A stretch of DNA of 64,000 nucleotides from Pseudopyrenochaeta lycopersici (lineage: Eukaryota; Ascomycota; Dothideomycetes; Pleosporales; Pseudopyrenochaetaceae), in NCBI GenBank assembly GCA_003313425.1, contig NHZP01000028.1, positions 186,001 through 250,000 of the forward strand, given 5' to 3'. This document shows, in pieces, positions 31,699 to 41,531 of the stretch. The position numbers and the translations under genes are program-made. Positions within the stretch are counted from its first letter, which is position 1. Every line of letters starts with the position of its first letter. The notes below the pieces were generated by a model. The model ran no database searches, was not told the origin of the DNA, and saw only the letters and a list, made by a program, of their open reading frames with translations.

Positions 31699-33114
31699 GG
31701 GAATTGATTCGGACCACCCACTTTTCGTTTTGGACCACCCAAAGCTAGCGTGAATCCGGCCACCCACTAAGCGGGAAATGCAGTGTGCGGTAAATTACGT
31801 TCGCTTAGGATTAATTCGTCTTGCGCTCATGACTAAGCCATGATATTCGGACCACCAATGACGCCTGTTCACGTGCCCGGCGGATGTAAGATTAGTACTT
31901 TTCACTACCGCGAATCTGAGATCTCTCGGCTTCATCGCGAGATTTCTGGGCCTCGAATGTGACCGTCCTGGCGCGTTTTAAGAGGCCAAATTCACTCCCA
32001 TAGCCTTCTCGCACAAGAAAGGAGTCGATACCGCCGGCTTCCTCGATCAAATGGACGACTGGACTTTGATCTAGCACGTATATATCCCATAGCCTGTCCA
32101 CATCCAGTTCCTTGTCTTCAATTTCATCCGCACCAACAAATGTCTCCGTAATCGTCCAGCCAGGAGGCCAGAGCTCCTTACCATCTAATGTCAACCGGAT
32201 ATTCCCACAACAAGTCGCATTTCCAATATCAACGATGGAGTCACGAAGACCCATGGAGTGGCGGTTAGCTTGACAGGGTCTTGAAGCTTTCCGGCACCCA
32301 CATCGTCCATCGCATTTCTTAGAACAAAGACAAGCCAGGATTGGCTCCTGTCGTACTCTTTGCGGTTTGCTAGCTGTGCGTTGAGCTGAAGGTGCTTTCG
32401 TAGTATAAGAATGCAGCAGGGTGTAGGCTCCGGTGCATGTTTCCGGGACCGCATCAGATCACCAAATTCCAGCTCGAACAGACGGGCTTTCCCTTTGGAC
32501 TTGATAAACCTAGCAAACTCAATAGCTTTCAAACGGGTATCGTCCTTTCGTGCGATGGGCGTTTGCCGGCGCGAGCTGCCTGGGTTCGCCTCCTGTCCTT
32601 CCAGCACATCGACAGAGCCGTCTTCAATGCTTCTACCTTAAATCGACCGTACACATCCGGCAGCCAGTTTTCTTAGACGATCGGTTCCGAGGTTGGCGAG
32701 TTTCTTCGGTAAGCTTCCAGTTGTTTGCTGGCTGGCCGTAACAGAAGCATGCGATTACAATGGCCTTATTATGGGTATTCGACTTCAGATTTGACATGAC
32801 ATATCCAGCTTGCATTGCGTGGTCTTTACATTGCTTAACGAGATCTTCTTTTGAGTCGCATAGGCCTTCTGGAGGCGGCTCTAGGGGCACCGGCATTGGG
32901 TCATACGCGTGCGTGCGCTGAGTAGGATGGAGTACTGCGTTGCAAAGTCAGAGACCGCGAAGTTACGCGCTGGAAACGTGTTCTTGAAAGCGTAGCCAGA
33001 TCGGGTTAAGCGGCATTATTTTACTTGTAATGCCCGACGAGCGTTAAAACCATTATTGCTCCCGCCTTGGCAAGGTGGTCCAAAACGAAAAGTGGGTGGT
33101 CCGAATCAATTCCC
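31699..33114 (-). mobile_element. Mutator-like (MULE) element, 1,416 bp
   Basis: Inverted termini start GGGAATTGATTCGGACCACC and extend about 41 bp. The 9-bp target duplication ATCCAACTA flanks it at 31690-31698 and 33115-33123. A 9-bp duplication with long TIRs is the Mutator signature. The interior encodes a FAR1-like segment but no MULE nuclease domain that I can find, so it is probably non-autonomous. It is inserted 58 bp inside the right end of the outer element. Confidence 0.82.
31892..32896 (-). pseudogene. FAR1-like DNA-binding gene, probably fragmentary
   Basis: Three minus-strand blocks: 32633-32896, 32191-32607 and 31892-32254. The first reads CDSKEDLVKQCKDHAMQAGY, CFCYGQ and RNRSSKKTGC, which is the pattern of the FAR1/WRKY-GCM1-type zinc-binding N-terminus found on fungal and plant MULE transposases. 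The second and third blocks change frame and I could not connect them with clear splice sites. They lack the MULE DDE signatures. The gene may be a captured or decayed transposase N-terminus. Confidence 0.45.
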
Positions 33115-33172
33115 ATCCAACTAGGTGTGTGTGTCATAAACTAACAGTTTTCCGCCACACAAGGATGGACGT

Positions 33173-33539
33173 TACGTCTGAGGCATGGAGACTTTGCGCG
33201 GTGGGGCTGTTGTTTCGCGAATGGTTCTTACCCGAGGTATATATGTCCACTTCTTGGCATCATGACCTCACGCTCGTTGGGGGGGCAACAACGCGCAGGG
33301 GCCCGTGCGCTAAGAGCTTAGGCAGCCAAACACAGCGTGCTCCCGCATACGACACTCTCGACTTCCTCCCATTGCAGCTGTCAGAGCAACCATTTCTACT
33401 ACGCAAGCATCTGGTGTGAGCATTGTCGTCTACGCTCATGCAGTAGGCATATTTGTGTGTTCATTTTCCGCCACGGTAGAACTCCATAGACGGACCCGCT
33501 ACAGCGGGCTGATGATCGAAAGGATCTTATCGTCACGAC
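33173..33539. other. Spacer upstream of the kinase-like gene
   Basis: No gene recognised. It contains TTTTCCGCCACGG near 33464, a motif related to the outer element's ends. Confidence 0.3.
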
Positions 33540-35876
33540 ATGGCGGGGTCGCCAGATTATAAGGTTCTGTATCTGGAAGAACAACGCAGGCGCGAAGAGG
33601 AACAACGCAGGCGCGAGGAAGCGGAAGCAGCACGGGAGAAGGAACAACGCAGGCGCGAAGAGGTGGAGCAAACCCAGGAAAGGGCCGGAGAGAAGACGCG
33701 CAAGACAGCCCTTCTCGAGTTCCTCGACGCCTGCCACGACCACCTTCACTCGGGCCTCACCGTCCAGACCGACGCGACCCTGTCGACCCGAGGAGACCCC
33801 GCCAATGCAAACAACAAGCTTCGACCGGAAAGGCTGGCCCTGTGGACGGACTTCCCAGCACAGCAGGCGACGATCTGGGACGATCTGATGGAGTCTGGCT
33901 TCGCGTCCGAGCGACACTTCACATCGCTGCACACGCTAGAGGAGACGGGCGAGGCCGTGCGGCGGCGGATGATGAGCTCGGAGCTGGACCTGAACGTTTT
34001 CCAGCGGCACACCGTCGAGGACCAGGTATCGTTGATCATCCAGCGCCTGCACGGCGACCGACGACTGCGGCAGAAGTTTGGGCTCCAGGGCTCGGTGAAC
34101 TTTGAGAACCACGCCAACACGCTCAGCCCGGAGTCGCAGCTGGAGGAGGGCATGGAGCAGCTGACGGTGTCGGGGACTGGGCGACGGCGGTCACCGCGCC
34201 TACAGGCTAAATCGAAAGGGACAGGGCCGTTGGGCTCGACAGACACGACAGAAGCGGAGGACGCTGGTCGCAAAAGCACAGCAGGCTCGTCGCGTCCTCG
34301 GGCCGACCAGTTCTGCGTATACAACACCGGCGCAACTCGGAGCGCACAGAATCGCATCGCGGCCTTCATTCTAGAGTACAAGGCGCCGCACAAGCTCCCG
34401 CTTGGCTACATCTACGAGGGGCTAGGCGAGATGGAACTCGAGGAGGTGGTGCAGTGCCACGAAGGCGAGACGTTGAGAGACCGCTTTCGCCGGCTGGTCG
34501 CTGCGGTCATCACCCAGGCGTTCTCCTACATGGTCAGGATCGGAGTGGAGTATGGGTGCGTATGCACGGGCGAAGCGTACATCTTCCTGCGGGTGGGAGA
34601 CGACCCTAGGACGGTGCACTACTTCCTCTCGGTGCCAAAGGGCGACGTGGGAGAGACGACGGGGTGGACACCCGGCTCGGAGGGGGCGAACCGCTTGCAC
34701 CTGACGGCAGTTGGACAGATGTTGGCCTTCACTCTCCAGGCGCTGAAGACACCGCCCCGGAGCCAGCGATGGCGGGCTGAGGCGGCGTCGCAACTGCACA
34801 GCTGGGAGGTGGTGTACGACGAGCTGCTGGAGGCGATCCCCGAAGGCACCACGCAGTCGTCGGAGTACCAGCCTCCGGTGGACGACAGCTTCCTCCGCAT
34901 GTCGCCTGTGCAGCTCCGGGGTAGGGGAGTGAAGCACAGCTCGCCTAGCTGCTGGCGAGCAGAGAAGCGGCGCGAGACCAGCGACGAGGAACCAGAGCCA
35001 GATCCGGACACGCCAAGCCGACAGCAGCCCTTGTCACAGAAGACTGCCGGTAGCTCATCAAGCGGGCGCGGGCGCGGGCGCAGGCGTGGCCAGGGAACAC
35101 AGGATGGGCAATACTGCACGCAGGACTGCCTGCGCGGGCTTGCCGAAGGCGGTATGCTCGACAGATTCTGTCCTAACGCCAGAGAGCACGGAGAGAGATA
35201 CCATCAGATCGATCGAACAATGTTCCTTGCTCTCATGCGTCAACAGCTTGCGGATGACCTAGATACGGATTGCGGTCCCGTGAGCATGCCTGGAGCGTGT
35301 GGAGTGCTCTTTCGCGTCCGTCTGCGATCGCACGGGTACACTGTGGCAGCGAAGTCCACGCCCGCCTACTTCGTCCATCGCCTGCGACGGGAGGCGTCCA
35401 TCTACGAGCGGCTTCGGCCCGTCCAGGGCGTTCACGTGCCGGTGCACTTGGGGAACATCGATCTGCAGACCCCATATTTCTACGAAGGAATCGTCGAGCT
35501 CGTACACATGATGTTTCTCAGCTTCGGAGGTAAGCCGATCGGCCAGCATCTTACGGCAGAGAACAAGGCATTAGTCATCGAGCAGGTGAAAGGGTCGGCC
35601 GGCGCGATTCATGGGTTGCGGGTGCTGCACAAGGACCTGATGCCTCGCAACATACTATGGAATGAGGAAACTAAGCACGTCATGGTGATCGACTTCGAGA
35701 GAGCAGAGGTCGAGCAACGGACCGTGCTAGGTGTCATCTCGGCCAATCGAAAAAGGAAGAGGCCGACAGGAAGCTCGGCCAAGCAAGGACAGGCCAAGCC
35801 TTCTGTATGCACACAGGAGATACGGCGGGCGATGTTTGAGTTGAACGGCATGGCCCAGTCGATTCGATGTAGGTGA
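33540..35876 (+). CDS. Large orphan protein-kinase-like protein
   Basis: An uninterrupted 778-residue frame starting MAGSPDYKVLYLEEQRRREE. Residues ~14-50 are a coiled coil from tandem EQRRREE repeats. A ~280-residue middle domain follows (YNTGATRSAQNRIAAFILEY to SVQLRGR-like region), then a low-complexity Arg/Ser linker. The C-terminus is a kinase-like domain: VAAKST with the ATP-site Lys, RREASIYERL with the helix-C Glu, catalytic loop HKDLMPRNILW, and VIDFE in place of DFG. The protein ends about 60 residues after this, so the kinase C-lobe is largely absent. Related proteins recur in repeat-rich parts of Pleosporales genomes (general recollection). Substrate and role are unknown. GC content is higher than in neighbouring DNA. 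Confidence 0.72.
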   Translation: MAGSPDYKVLYLEEQRRREEEQRRREEAEAAREKEQRRREEVEQTQERAGEKTRKTALLEFLDACHDHLHSGLTVQTDATLSTRGDPANANNKLRPERLALWTDFPAQQATIWDDLMESGFASERHFTSLHTLEETGEAVRRRMMSSELDLNVFQRHTVEDQVSLIIQRLHGDRRLRQKFGLQGSVNFENHANTLSPESQLEEGMEQLTVSGTGRRRSPRLQAKSKGTGPLGSTDTTEAEDAGRKSTAGSSRPRADQFCVYNTGATRSAQNRIAAFILEYKAPHKLPLGYIYEGLGEMELEEVVQCHEGETLRDRFRRLVAAVITQAFSYMVRIGVEYGCVCTGEAYIFLRVGDDPRTVHYFLSVPKGDVGETTGWTPGSEGANRLHLTAVGQMLAFTLQALKTPPRSQRWRAEAASQLHSWEVVYDELLEAIPEGTTQSSEYQPPVDDSFLRMSPVQLRGRGVKHSSPSCWRAEKRRETSDEEPEPDPDTPSRQQPLSQKTAGSSSSGRGRGRRRGQGTQDGQYCTQDCLRGLAEGGMLDRFCPNAREHGERYHQIDRTMFLALMRQQLADDLDTDCGPVSMPGACGVLFRVRLRSHGYTVAAKSTPAYFVHRLRREASIYERLRPVQGVHVPVHLGNIDLQTPYFYEGIVELVHMMFLSFGGKPIGQHLTAENKALVIEQVKGSAGAIHGLRVLHKDLMPRNILWNEETKHVMVIDFERAEVEQRTVLGVISANRKRKRPTGSSAKQGQAKPSVCTQEIRRAMFELNGMAQSIRCR
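33579..33662 (+). repeat. 21-bp coding repeats
   Basis: Units at 33579-33599, 33600-33620 and 33642-33662 (GAACAACGCAGGCGCGAAGA and variants) encode EQRRREE. Length variation here would change the coiled coil without breaking the frame. Confidence 0.85.
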
Positions 35877-37430
35877 CGCTAAGCTCAAGACTCGTCTGCA
35901 CCTGGTAACAGATGGCGTTTACCACAAGTGGGCACTTGATGTCGCCAATGACGGCTTCCTTTAGCGGAGAGGGCATAGGTGCCATCAAGTATTCAAGCAG
36001 TGGGGGACCGTGGCGGAAATGACCTACTAAACGCCTTGAATGTCGGTCTAAGATATGGCCTCAAGTACAACCTCCCAGGAGACCTGGTCGAGCTTTTTGA
36101 AGATTGCTTTTGACAGCTGCATAAGGCTAGATTATCGAAGTCTCCAAGGTTGATGTACTGCCCTCCACCGTATGGCATTTGCGCGAGCTCCACCAAGAGT
36201 TTTCGATTGGCATCAGCGAAGGTGTTGGACCATCCAGTGTGCTGCATCAATTCGTGTTCAGAGTCATGCCGAGGCTGTTGGTGCTGATGGCTATCGCTTT
36301 TTTACTGATCGGTCATGCGTTCGAGTCCATCACGGTGCGATTGCTCAAGGCGAAGGAGTCGCGACACTGGGCCTTGTGGCAGGCTATTGTCGAGCGAACT
36401 AGTAGCTGCGGCGGAGTGATCCGGCCCCACAACCCAGTAGCCATATGCTCCGTTTCGATCTCAGCTTTGAAGAGTCAGTCCTTCGACTCCATGGTCGCGT
36501 ATATGATACCGCATGAAAGGTGGCCAGGTTTTTCTCCTTGCATAGCGTGAATTCACCATTGATCTCTTTCGCTCACAGCACATCTTAATTTGCTTGAGTA
36601 AACACAAAGCAGAGCGATTTTGGTCATCTATGAACTTTTCAACCCCAACGCAGTACAATAAAGATGACCTCTTGATGAACCAAGTTTGAGTCTGGGGTTT
36701 GATGTTCTTCGAAGCTCGCTTATAGCGTGGCCCGTGCTGTGCTTTGCCGTGCACGTTACACTTCGGAATATTGTGGAAGGTGAGGTTTTTAGCATCATCA
36801 TTAGCATCACATGAGATATTGTGCCGAAATAGCTTGCATCTAGCCACAACCAGCATTCATCCTACGCTGCTCATTACTTTGAGATGCTTTGTTTCCTCAG
36901 TATCATCAGCTGCTTGGCAATTCCGCATCGGCGGTAAGCGCTTTGGGTCAGCGGTACCTGTAAGCGGTACCCGTGCTGTAGAGCGGAATACGTACATTGG
37001 CTAGAGCAAGCATAAGAACAAGCATTCGAATAAGCATATTCCAAGCTACGGACTTCCACCCTGGTGGAAAACCAGGGTGATGGATATCCACGCACGGCTA
37101 TAGGATGATGCGTTGGCGCACAAGTCAGCACGCTGTGCAGCAGATCGATGGCGATCATCCGTTGCGCACAGACGGGGGACATAAAGTGATGACTGCAGTT
37201 ACGTCTTCGATGCTCACGCGCCGTCGGGGCTGTTGCGTATCGCACTACGTGGCTACCAAAGTGCCGCAGAGCAAAAGGCACCTGGAGTAATGCTCGGACC
37301 ACGTTGTGTTCTTAATCGTCACGCAAAGTGAGGACGCCTATCCTCGCCGAGAATCCAAGCGTCTATCCGAAATAGATCAGCGTCGATCAGCGCCTGACCC
37401 GTATGCCAAAAGAATCGCACTGTTTTCCTT
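35877..37430. other. Intergenic, no gene recognised
   Basis: Contains GTGGCGGAAA near 36007, inverse to the motif at 33464 on the other side of the kinase-like gene. No coding frame that I trust. Confidence 0.35.
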
Positions 37431-38176
37431 TAGATTGCCCCGTGCGCAAACAATCGTACCTGCTCCAGCCGCTTGATGTGGGGTGCTTTGCGCCGTTGAA
37501 GCGGGCGTACGAGAAGGAGATCAGGGGCTTGGCAGAGAGCGACATTGGGCACATTGACAAGAAAGCCTTCCTAGCCTCCTTTATAGAGGTGTTTGACTGC
37601 TCATTTTCAGAGAAGAACATCTGATCAAGCTTTAAGGCAACTGGGATAGTTCCACACAATCCAGAGGCTGTGTTGTTGAAGCTTGAAGTAAAGCCTCGCA
37701 CGCCTACACCTTCAGCACTAGGGAACACCCCCCTGGGAAGCCAAAACTCCCCGCAACGCGGGTGAGATAGAGGCTCAATCGACACTAATTCGCGATCGGA
37801 TAGCAACAGCATAAGAGCTCGTCACCTGCTTCTATTATTGAGATGCTTGATTAGCTAAAGAAAGGCGCTCAGATAATGGTGCATCCACAGGCACTGCTAT
37901 CAGCTCAGGTTACACGCCTTGAGAAGGCAAATAAGGCAGCATCTGAGCGTAAACAACACAAAAAAGAGGATACAAAAGTAAGGAGACCTATCAAAGGCAG
38001 AGGTAGATGAGCTAATTGCTCAAAAGGACGTTGAGTCACAACTAGAGGGAGAAACGCGCGAGAGCAGGTCGCGAACAAGTGCAGGCATAGGGCGTAAATG
38101 TCGCTGCACAACTTGCAGGGAGGAAGGGCACAATTCACGTACGTACAAGAAAGATACTATAGATAGCGACAAGTAA
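37431..38176 (+). pseudogene. Pogo-type transposase 3' relic
   Basis: The fragment reads YLLQPLDVGCFAPLKRAYEK, the third catalytic Asp block of DDE_1 transposases, then IDKKAFLASF, a stop at 37622-37624, and decayed C-terminal sequence with more frame breaks. A second relic of the same family is at 52876-53408; both share the (F/H)NPEAVL-KL segment and downstream tail. The N-terminal two thirds are missing. Confidence 0.75.
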
Positions 38177-38754
38177 TCTAATGTACTTTACAATATAATA
38201 GCTTGTTATAGTGTAGAGATATGTTCGTGCAAAGGCAAGGTTAGTTAGGTGTTCAGCTCGGTTGTGTGTTCCACTTGGTTGTGGATGGCGTTAGCATGTA
38301 ATAGACGCCGAGGGTAAAGGTACGAGCATAACGCAAAGTTTTGGTGAGGCGAGCGAATCAGGCAGGGAGCAAATGGAGTGAGGGCTGGTTGATTTGGCCA
38401 TGTATAATTGTGTCAGCTTGGTGCAGCGTCAGCCGGGACAACGTCTTGCCAGAGGGCGGGGGCGGGAAAGAATCGCGAGAGAGGTTGAAGCCGAGTGCTC
38501 TTGATATCAGTAATACCCCCTCCTCTTACATACACAGAGTGTAACGGGCTAGGCCTATGTCCGAGGCTGCGCCATCGTGCACAGATATACGGCTCGTGCG
38601 GGTGGCTCGCGCTCGTGAACTTTATAACCTCGCGTGGCACTTAATCCTCCCCTTTTCTTCCCATCTTGGTTGTAGATAGCATCTGGACTAGATAGCTGGA
38701 ATCCAGTTACTAGAGACCGCTCACAGAAATGGACCTTCGAGCATCGAGACGACT
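38177..38754. other. Intergenic, no gene recognised
   Basis: No supportable frame or repeat. Confidence 0.3.
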
Positions 38755-39269
38755 TTAAAGGAATATGGCGCATGGCCGTCTCGGAGTACAATAACCAGAA
38801 CCCGAGCTCGAAGACGGGGCGCCGCAAGGACCCTGAAGCATGGTGCTTCGCGAATTAGACCTAGGGCATTGAGGACATAACCGTCTCCGATCTCAAGAAG
38901 GTCATTAGTGCACAAAGCGCGGACGCTGCGATCAGAACGCACGGCAACAAGAACAAGAGCACACCGCCCATGGATCAGACTCCGCAACAGGTGCTTGTGA
39001 AGGCGACGACTGAGAAGAATTTTGTGGGGAGCTTGAAGCAAGTGTCATACGACGCCAATCACCCGGGGGAGTCGCCCAAGGTCAAAACTGAGAAAGACGG
39101 GGCGAGCGTGGGAGAAGACTTTTCAGTGGGTTTCCGTGAGCTGAGGGAGGAGCTGAGATTGCTACGGCAGAAAGTTGAAAAGGTGGACGAGCTAGAGAAG
39201 ACTACTACTACGCTTGCTCAGATTGTGATGAGGCTGGCAGAAAAGGTCGGGGTAAGCGCTGATACCTAA
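38755..39269 (+). pseudogene. Degenerate ORF with coiled-coil C-terminus
   Basis: From about 38755 a plus frame reads sensible sequence (RRKDPEAWCFAN), then two TAG stops near 38857-38866, then GIEDITVSDLKKVISAQ. An open stretch from 38970 ends in a heptad-like region (ELREELRLLRQKVEKVDELE). Both stops fit decay from CAG or TGG. Family not recognised. The 100-residue remainder might still be expressed. Confidence 0.4.
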
Positions 39270-39391
39270 GAGGTATTCGGGTTGGTTCTCCATTAGCTAT
39301 CTGCCTGGCGTTGCCTTTTGTCTGGTTTAGTTCTTGTTTACGGCTGGTAATTACTGACTATCGGCTGGCCCGATGTCGGGAGTTTATCGAA

Positions 39392-40507
39392 TCATAGATC
39401 AAAAGAAGCTGCATACCACGTCAAGACGTGATCTTTAATGGACGTGAGGCTTAGTTGGAGGAACGCCATCACCCACTCAAGGCACGAAGTTGGATTACTA
39501 GACCAAACATCGCCCGCAGGTATTGTCACCGCAAAGCTGGGACCTTCGTCCGCTAGCTGCATTATCCACACGACACTGGCCCTTGTCTTGTTTTCTGGCG
39601 GCGAAGGCACTTCTCCAGCCGCCGAATCAGCCTCTTCTCCCGTTGCTCCAAGAATCGCACTCAGCTCCGCCAGAATCATCTTGTCATTCCTCCCAGGTCG
39701 GCCACCCCTCTCTACGTGTGTCCAGTAATGATCTCGCAGATTGTCTTCGCGTGAGAAGGCTCTACAGCATGACGGCACCTTGCATGAGTACCTTTTCTCG
39801 CCTCCATGGACAGTCATTTCATGCCTTCGACAATGTTCTGGACGAAGGAATCTTTGCTGGCACGTGCAGCCACCAGGACCAGTCGTTTGGGGAAGTCGAC
39901 AGATGTAGTGACGGGCATGTAGATGGCCGATGCTCTCTACAAATATGCTCGACCGGTCTGTTCCGAGCACAGAGAGCTCTGTGCTGGACCCTCTCAGCTT
40001 AGGGTGTGCGCCACGTCAGGAGGCCCTTCGCTGCCCTTCGCTGGGGGCACCACTTCCGCCATCGTCTTCGGAAAGATTGGTCTCCGAAGTGCTATCGCCG
40101 CCGCCTTGCGTGTTGTCTGTCTGTGCATGGTTGGGTTGGGCAGGGAGTATAAGTTCGCTACAGGTTTGGTCGCTTTGCGCAGCGTTTGGAAATGGTGGGC
40201 TTGTGCCGCCATCGATGACTGCAACATATGGGTCCACATATGGAGCTGGAGAGATTCTGCAGCCATCGCTGCTCTACGCATCGAGAGCGGGGAACTGAAC
40301 GCTCCAGAGGTCGGTCTCGGAGTACTGCCGCCGCCAGCTGCTCTCCGAATGTTGAATGGAGAACTCTACTGTCTTGGGGTATGGCGGGGTTGTGAATTCC
40401 CCTTGAGAGGATACTGTGCACCTTGGGCTAGCTACCGGACTCGTTGACAGATTCATTATGAGTTGATGGAAACTGAAGGTGCGTGGTGCGAGTTGGCCTT
40501 GTTCCAT
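39392..40507 (-). pseudogene. C2H2 zinc-finger regulator broken by two stops
   Basis: One minus-strand frame runs from ATG at 40507 to 39392, about 370 codons, with only two interruptions: TAG at 40274-40276 and TGA near 40014. Both are one C-to-T change from a sense codon (CAG, CGA). The N-terminal half is Ser/Pro/Thr-rich. Toward the C-terminus there is a degenerate finger (CTCQQRFLRPEHCRRHEMTVH) and a good one (YSCKVPSCCRAFSREDNLRDHYWTH, split here as two parts). A transcription factor before inactivation. Alternative: the stops lie within unrecognised short introns, but no GT-AG pair of reasonable length was found. Confidence 0.6.
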
Positions 40508-41531
40508 GATCGCCGGGTCTGACTTTCCGTATAGTCTCCCGCGATGAGGCACAATAAGACTGAGCGTACAACACTGACTAGCCACCGCCGTCCCTCGAGA
40601 AGAATCGCTTATATAGGCGGGGAGCGTCAATGCATGGGTCTCACACCTGTTCCGCACCACCCAAACGTTCATGGCCGGAGGCACGGTCGCAGGCTGTGAA
40701 GTACTAGTAATTACGCTGAGGTGCTCAACAGTTGTGGCGGTGCGTTGATTGGATGGATGCTGACTTTGTCTCTACCGGACATGATATGTACTGTGTCAGC
40801 CTCTTTGTGTTTTCGATGTTAGCATCGCGTGAATAGTGCGATGGGCGAGCAATCACGCTGGCAAGGACCCACCGTCCTTCTGGAACGGACGAAGTCTTTA
40901 GTGTCGAAATACCACTCCGGTTTTCAAAACTTATTTCGGGAACGCGATACAGGAAGATGGCCCTATCTTCATTGCCTCCGCTCGAGCCCCCACTTGCGAA
41001 CACGTACTGTACTGTACAGTAGCAACGTCGATGTCTCCTTTCGTACATCAGTTCGGGTTTCCCGTGCTGCGCCCAGTCGTTCCGATGCTGCCGTTGTTGT
41101 TCTCCAGTCGCTCAATGTGCCAGCGTGATTTTTGGCGCGGTGCCTGGCCGCTAGCGGACGCACAGGTACTTACGCAGCACCCCTATCAACGTGGGCGTTG
41201 CGTCGTACAGTCGTCCATTCAAAGGTTTCCGCGCCCTATGCAGCCTGCATGCGGGTGGGCGTCGGCACCCAGCCAGCGTGATCGATAGCGCGATGACGTC
41301 TAATCAAGCTTGATGCTCCTCGCTTTCCATGTTTTGTTGTTGTTTTCGGCACAGCCCACGGACGCAATCCAACGGACGCAATTCCTCGATAGGCGCCATC
41401 TGCCGGCATTGTAACTTGCGGCCAACCCCACTGAGGTGACAATTGACGCATGGCCATGCCATGCTGATCCTAGCGCGACCCAAGTGCTTGGGCCTTGTGG
41501 CAGGCGTTAGCCACGAGTTCCTCTGTTCCTA
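40508..41531. other. Intergenic, no gene recognised
   Basis: Short frames only; contains the palindromic GTACTGTACTGTACAGTA near 41000. Confidence 0.3.

Larger units (their letters stand above)
28281..33172. mobile_element. Outer nested element with ACGTCC... terminal inverted repeats
   Basis: The left end (28281) begins ACGTCCCTCCCTGCGTGGCG. The right end, read inward from 33172, begins ACGTCCATCCTTGTGTGGCG. Similarity continues about 46 bp to GACACACACACCT. TA flanks both ends. Removing the two younger insertions (28362-30958 and 31699-33114) leaves under 900 bp with no convincing ORF, as expected of a non-autonomous element. The alternative is that these are ends of two different copies facing each other. 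Confidence 0.6.
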
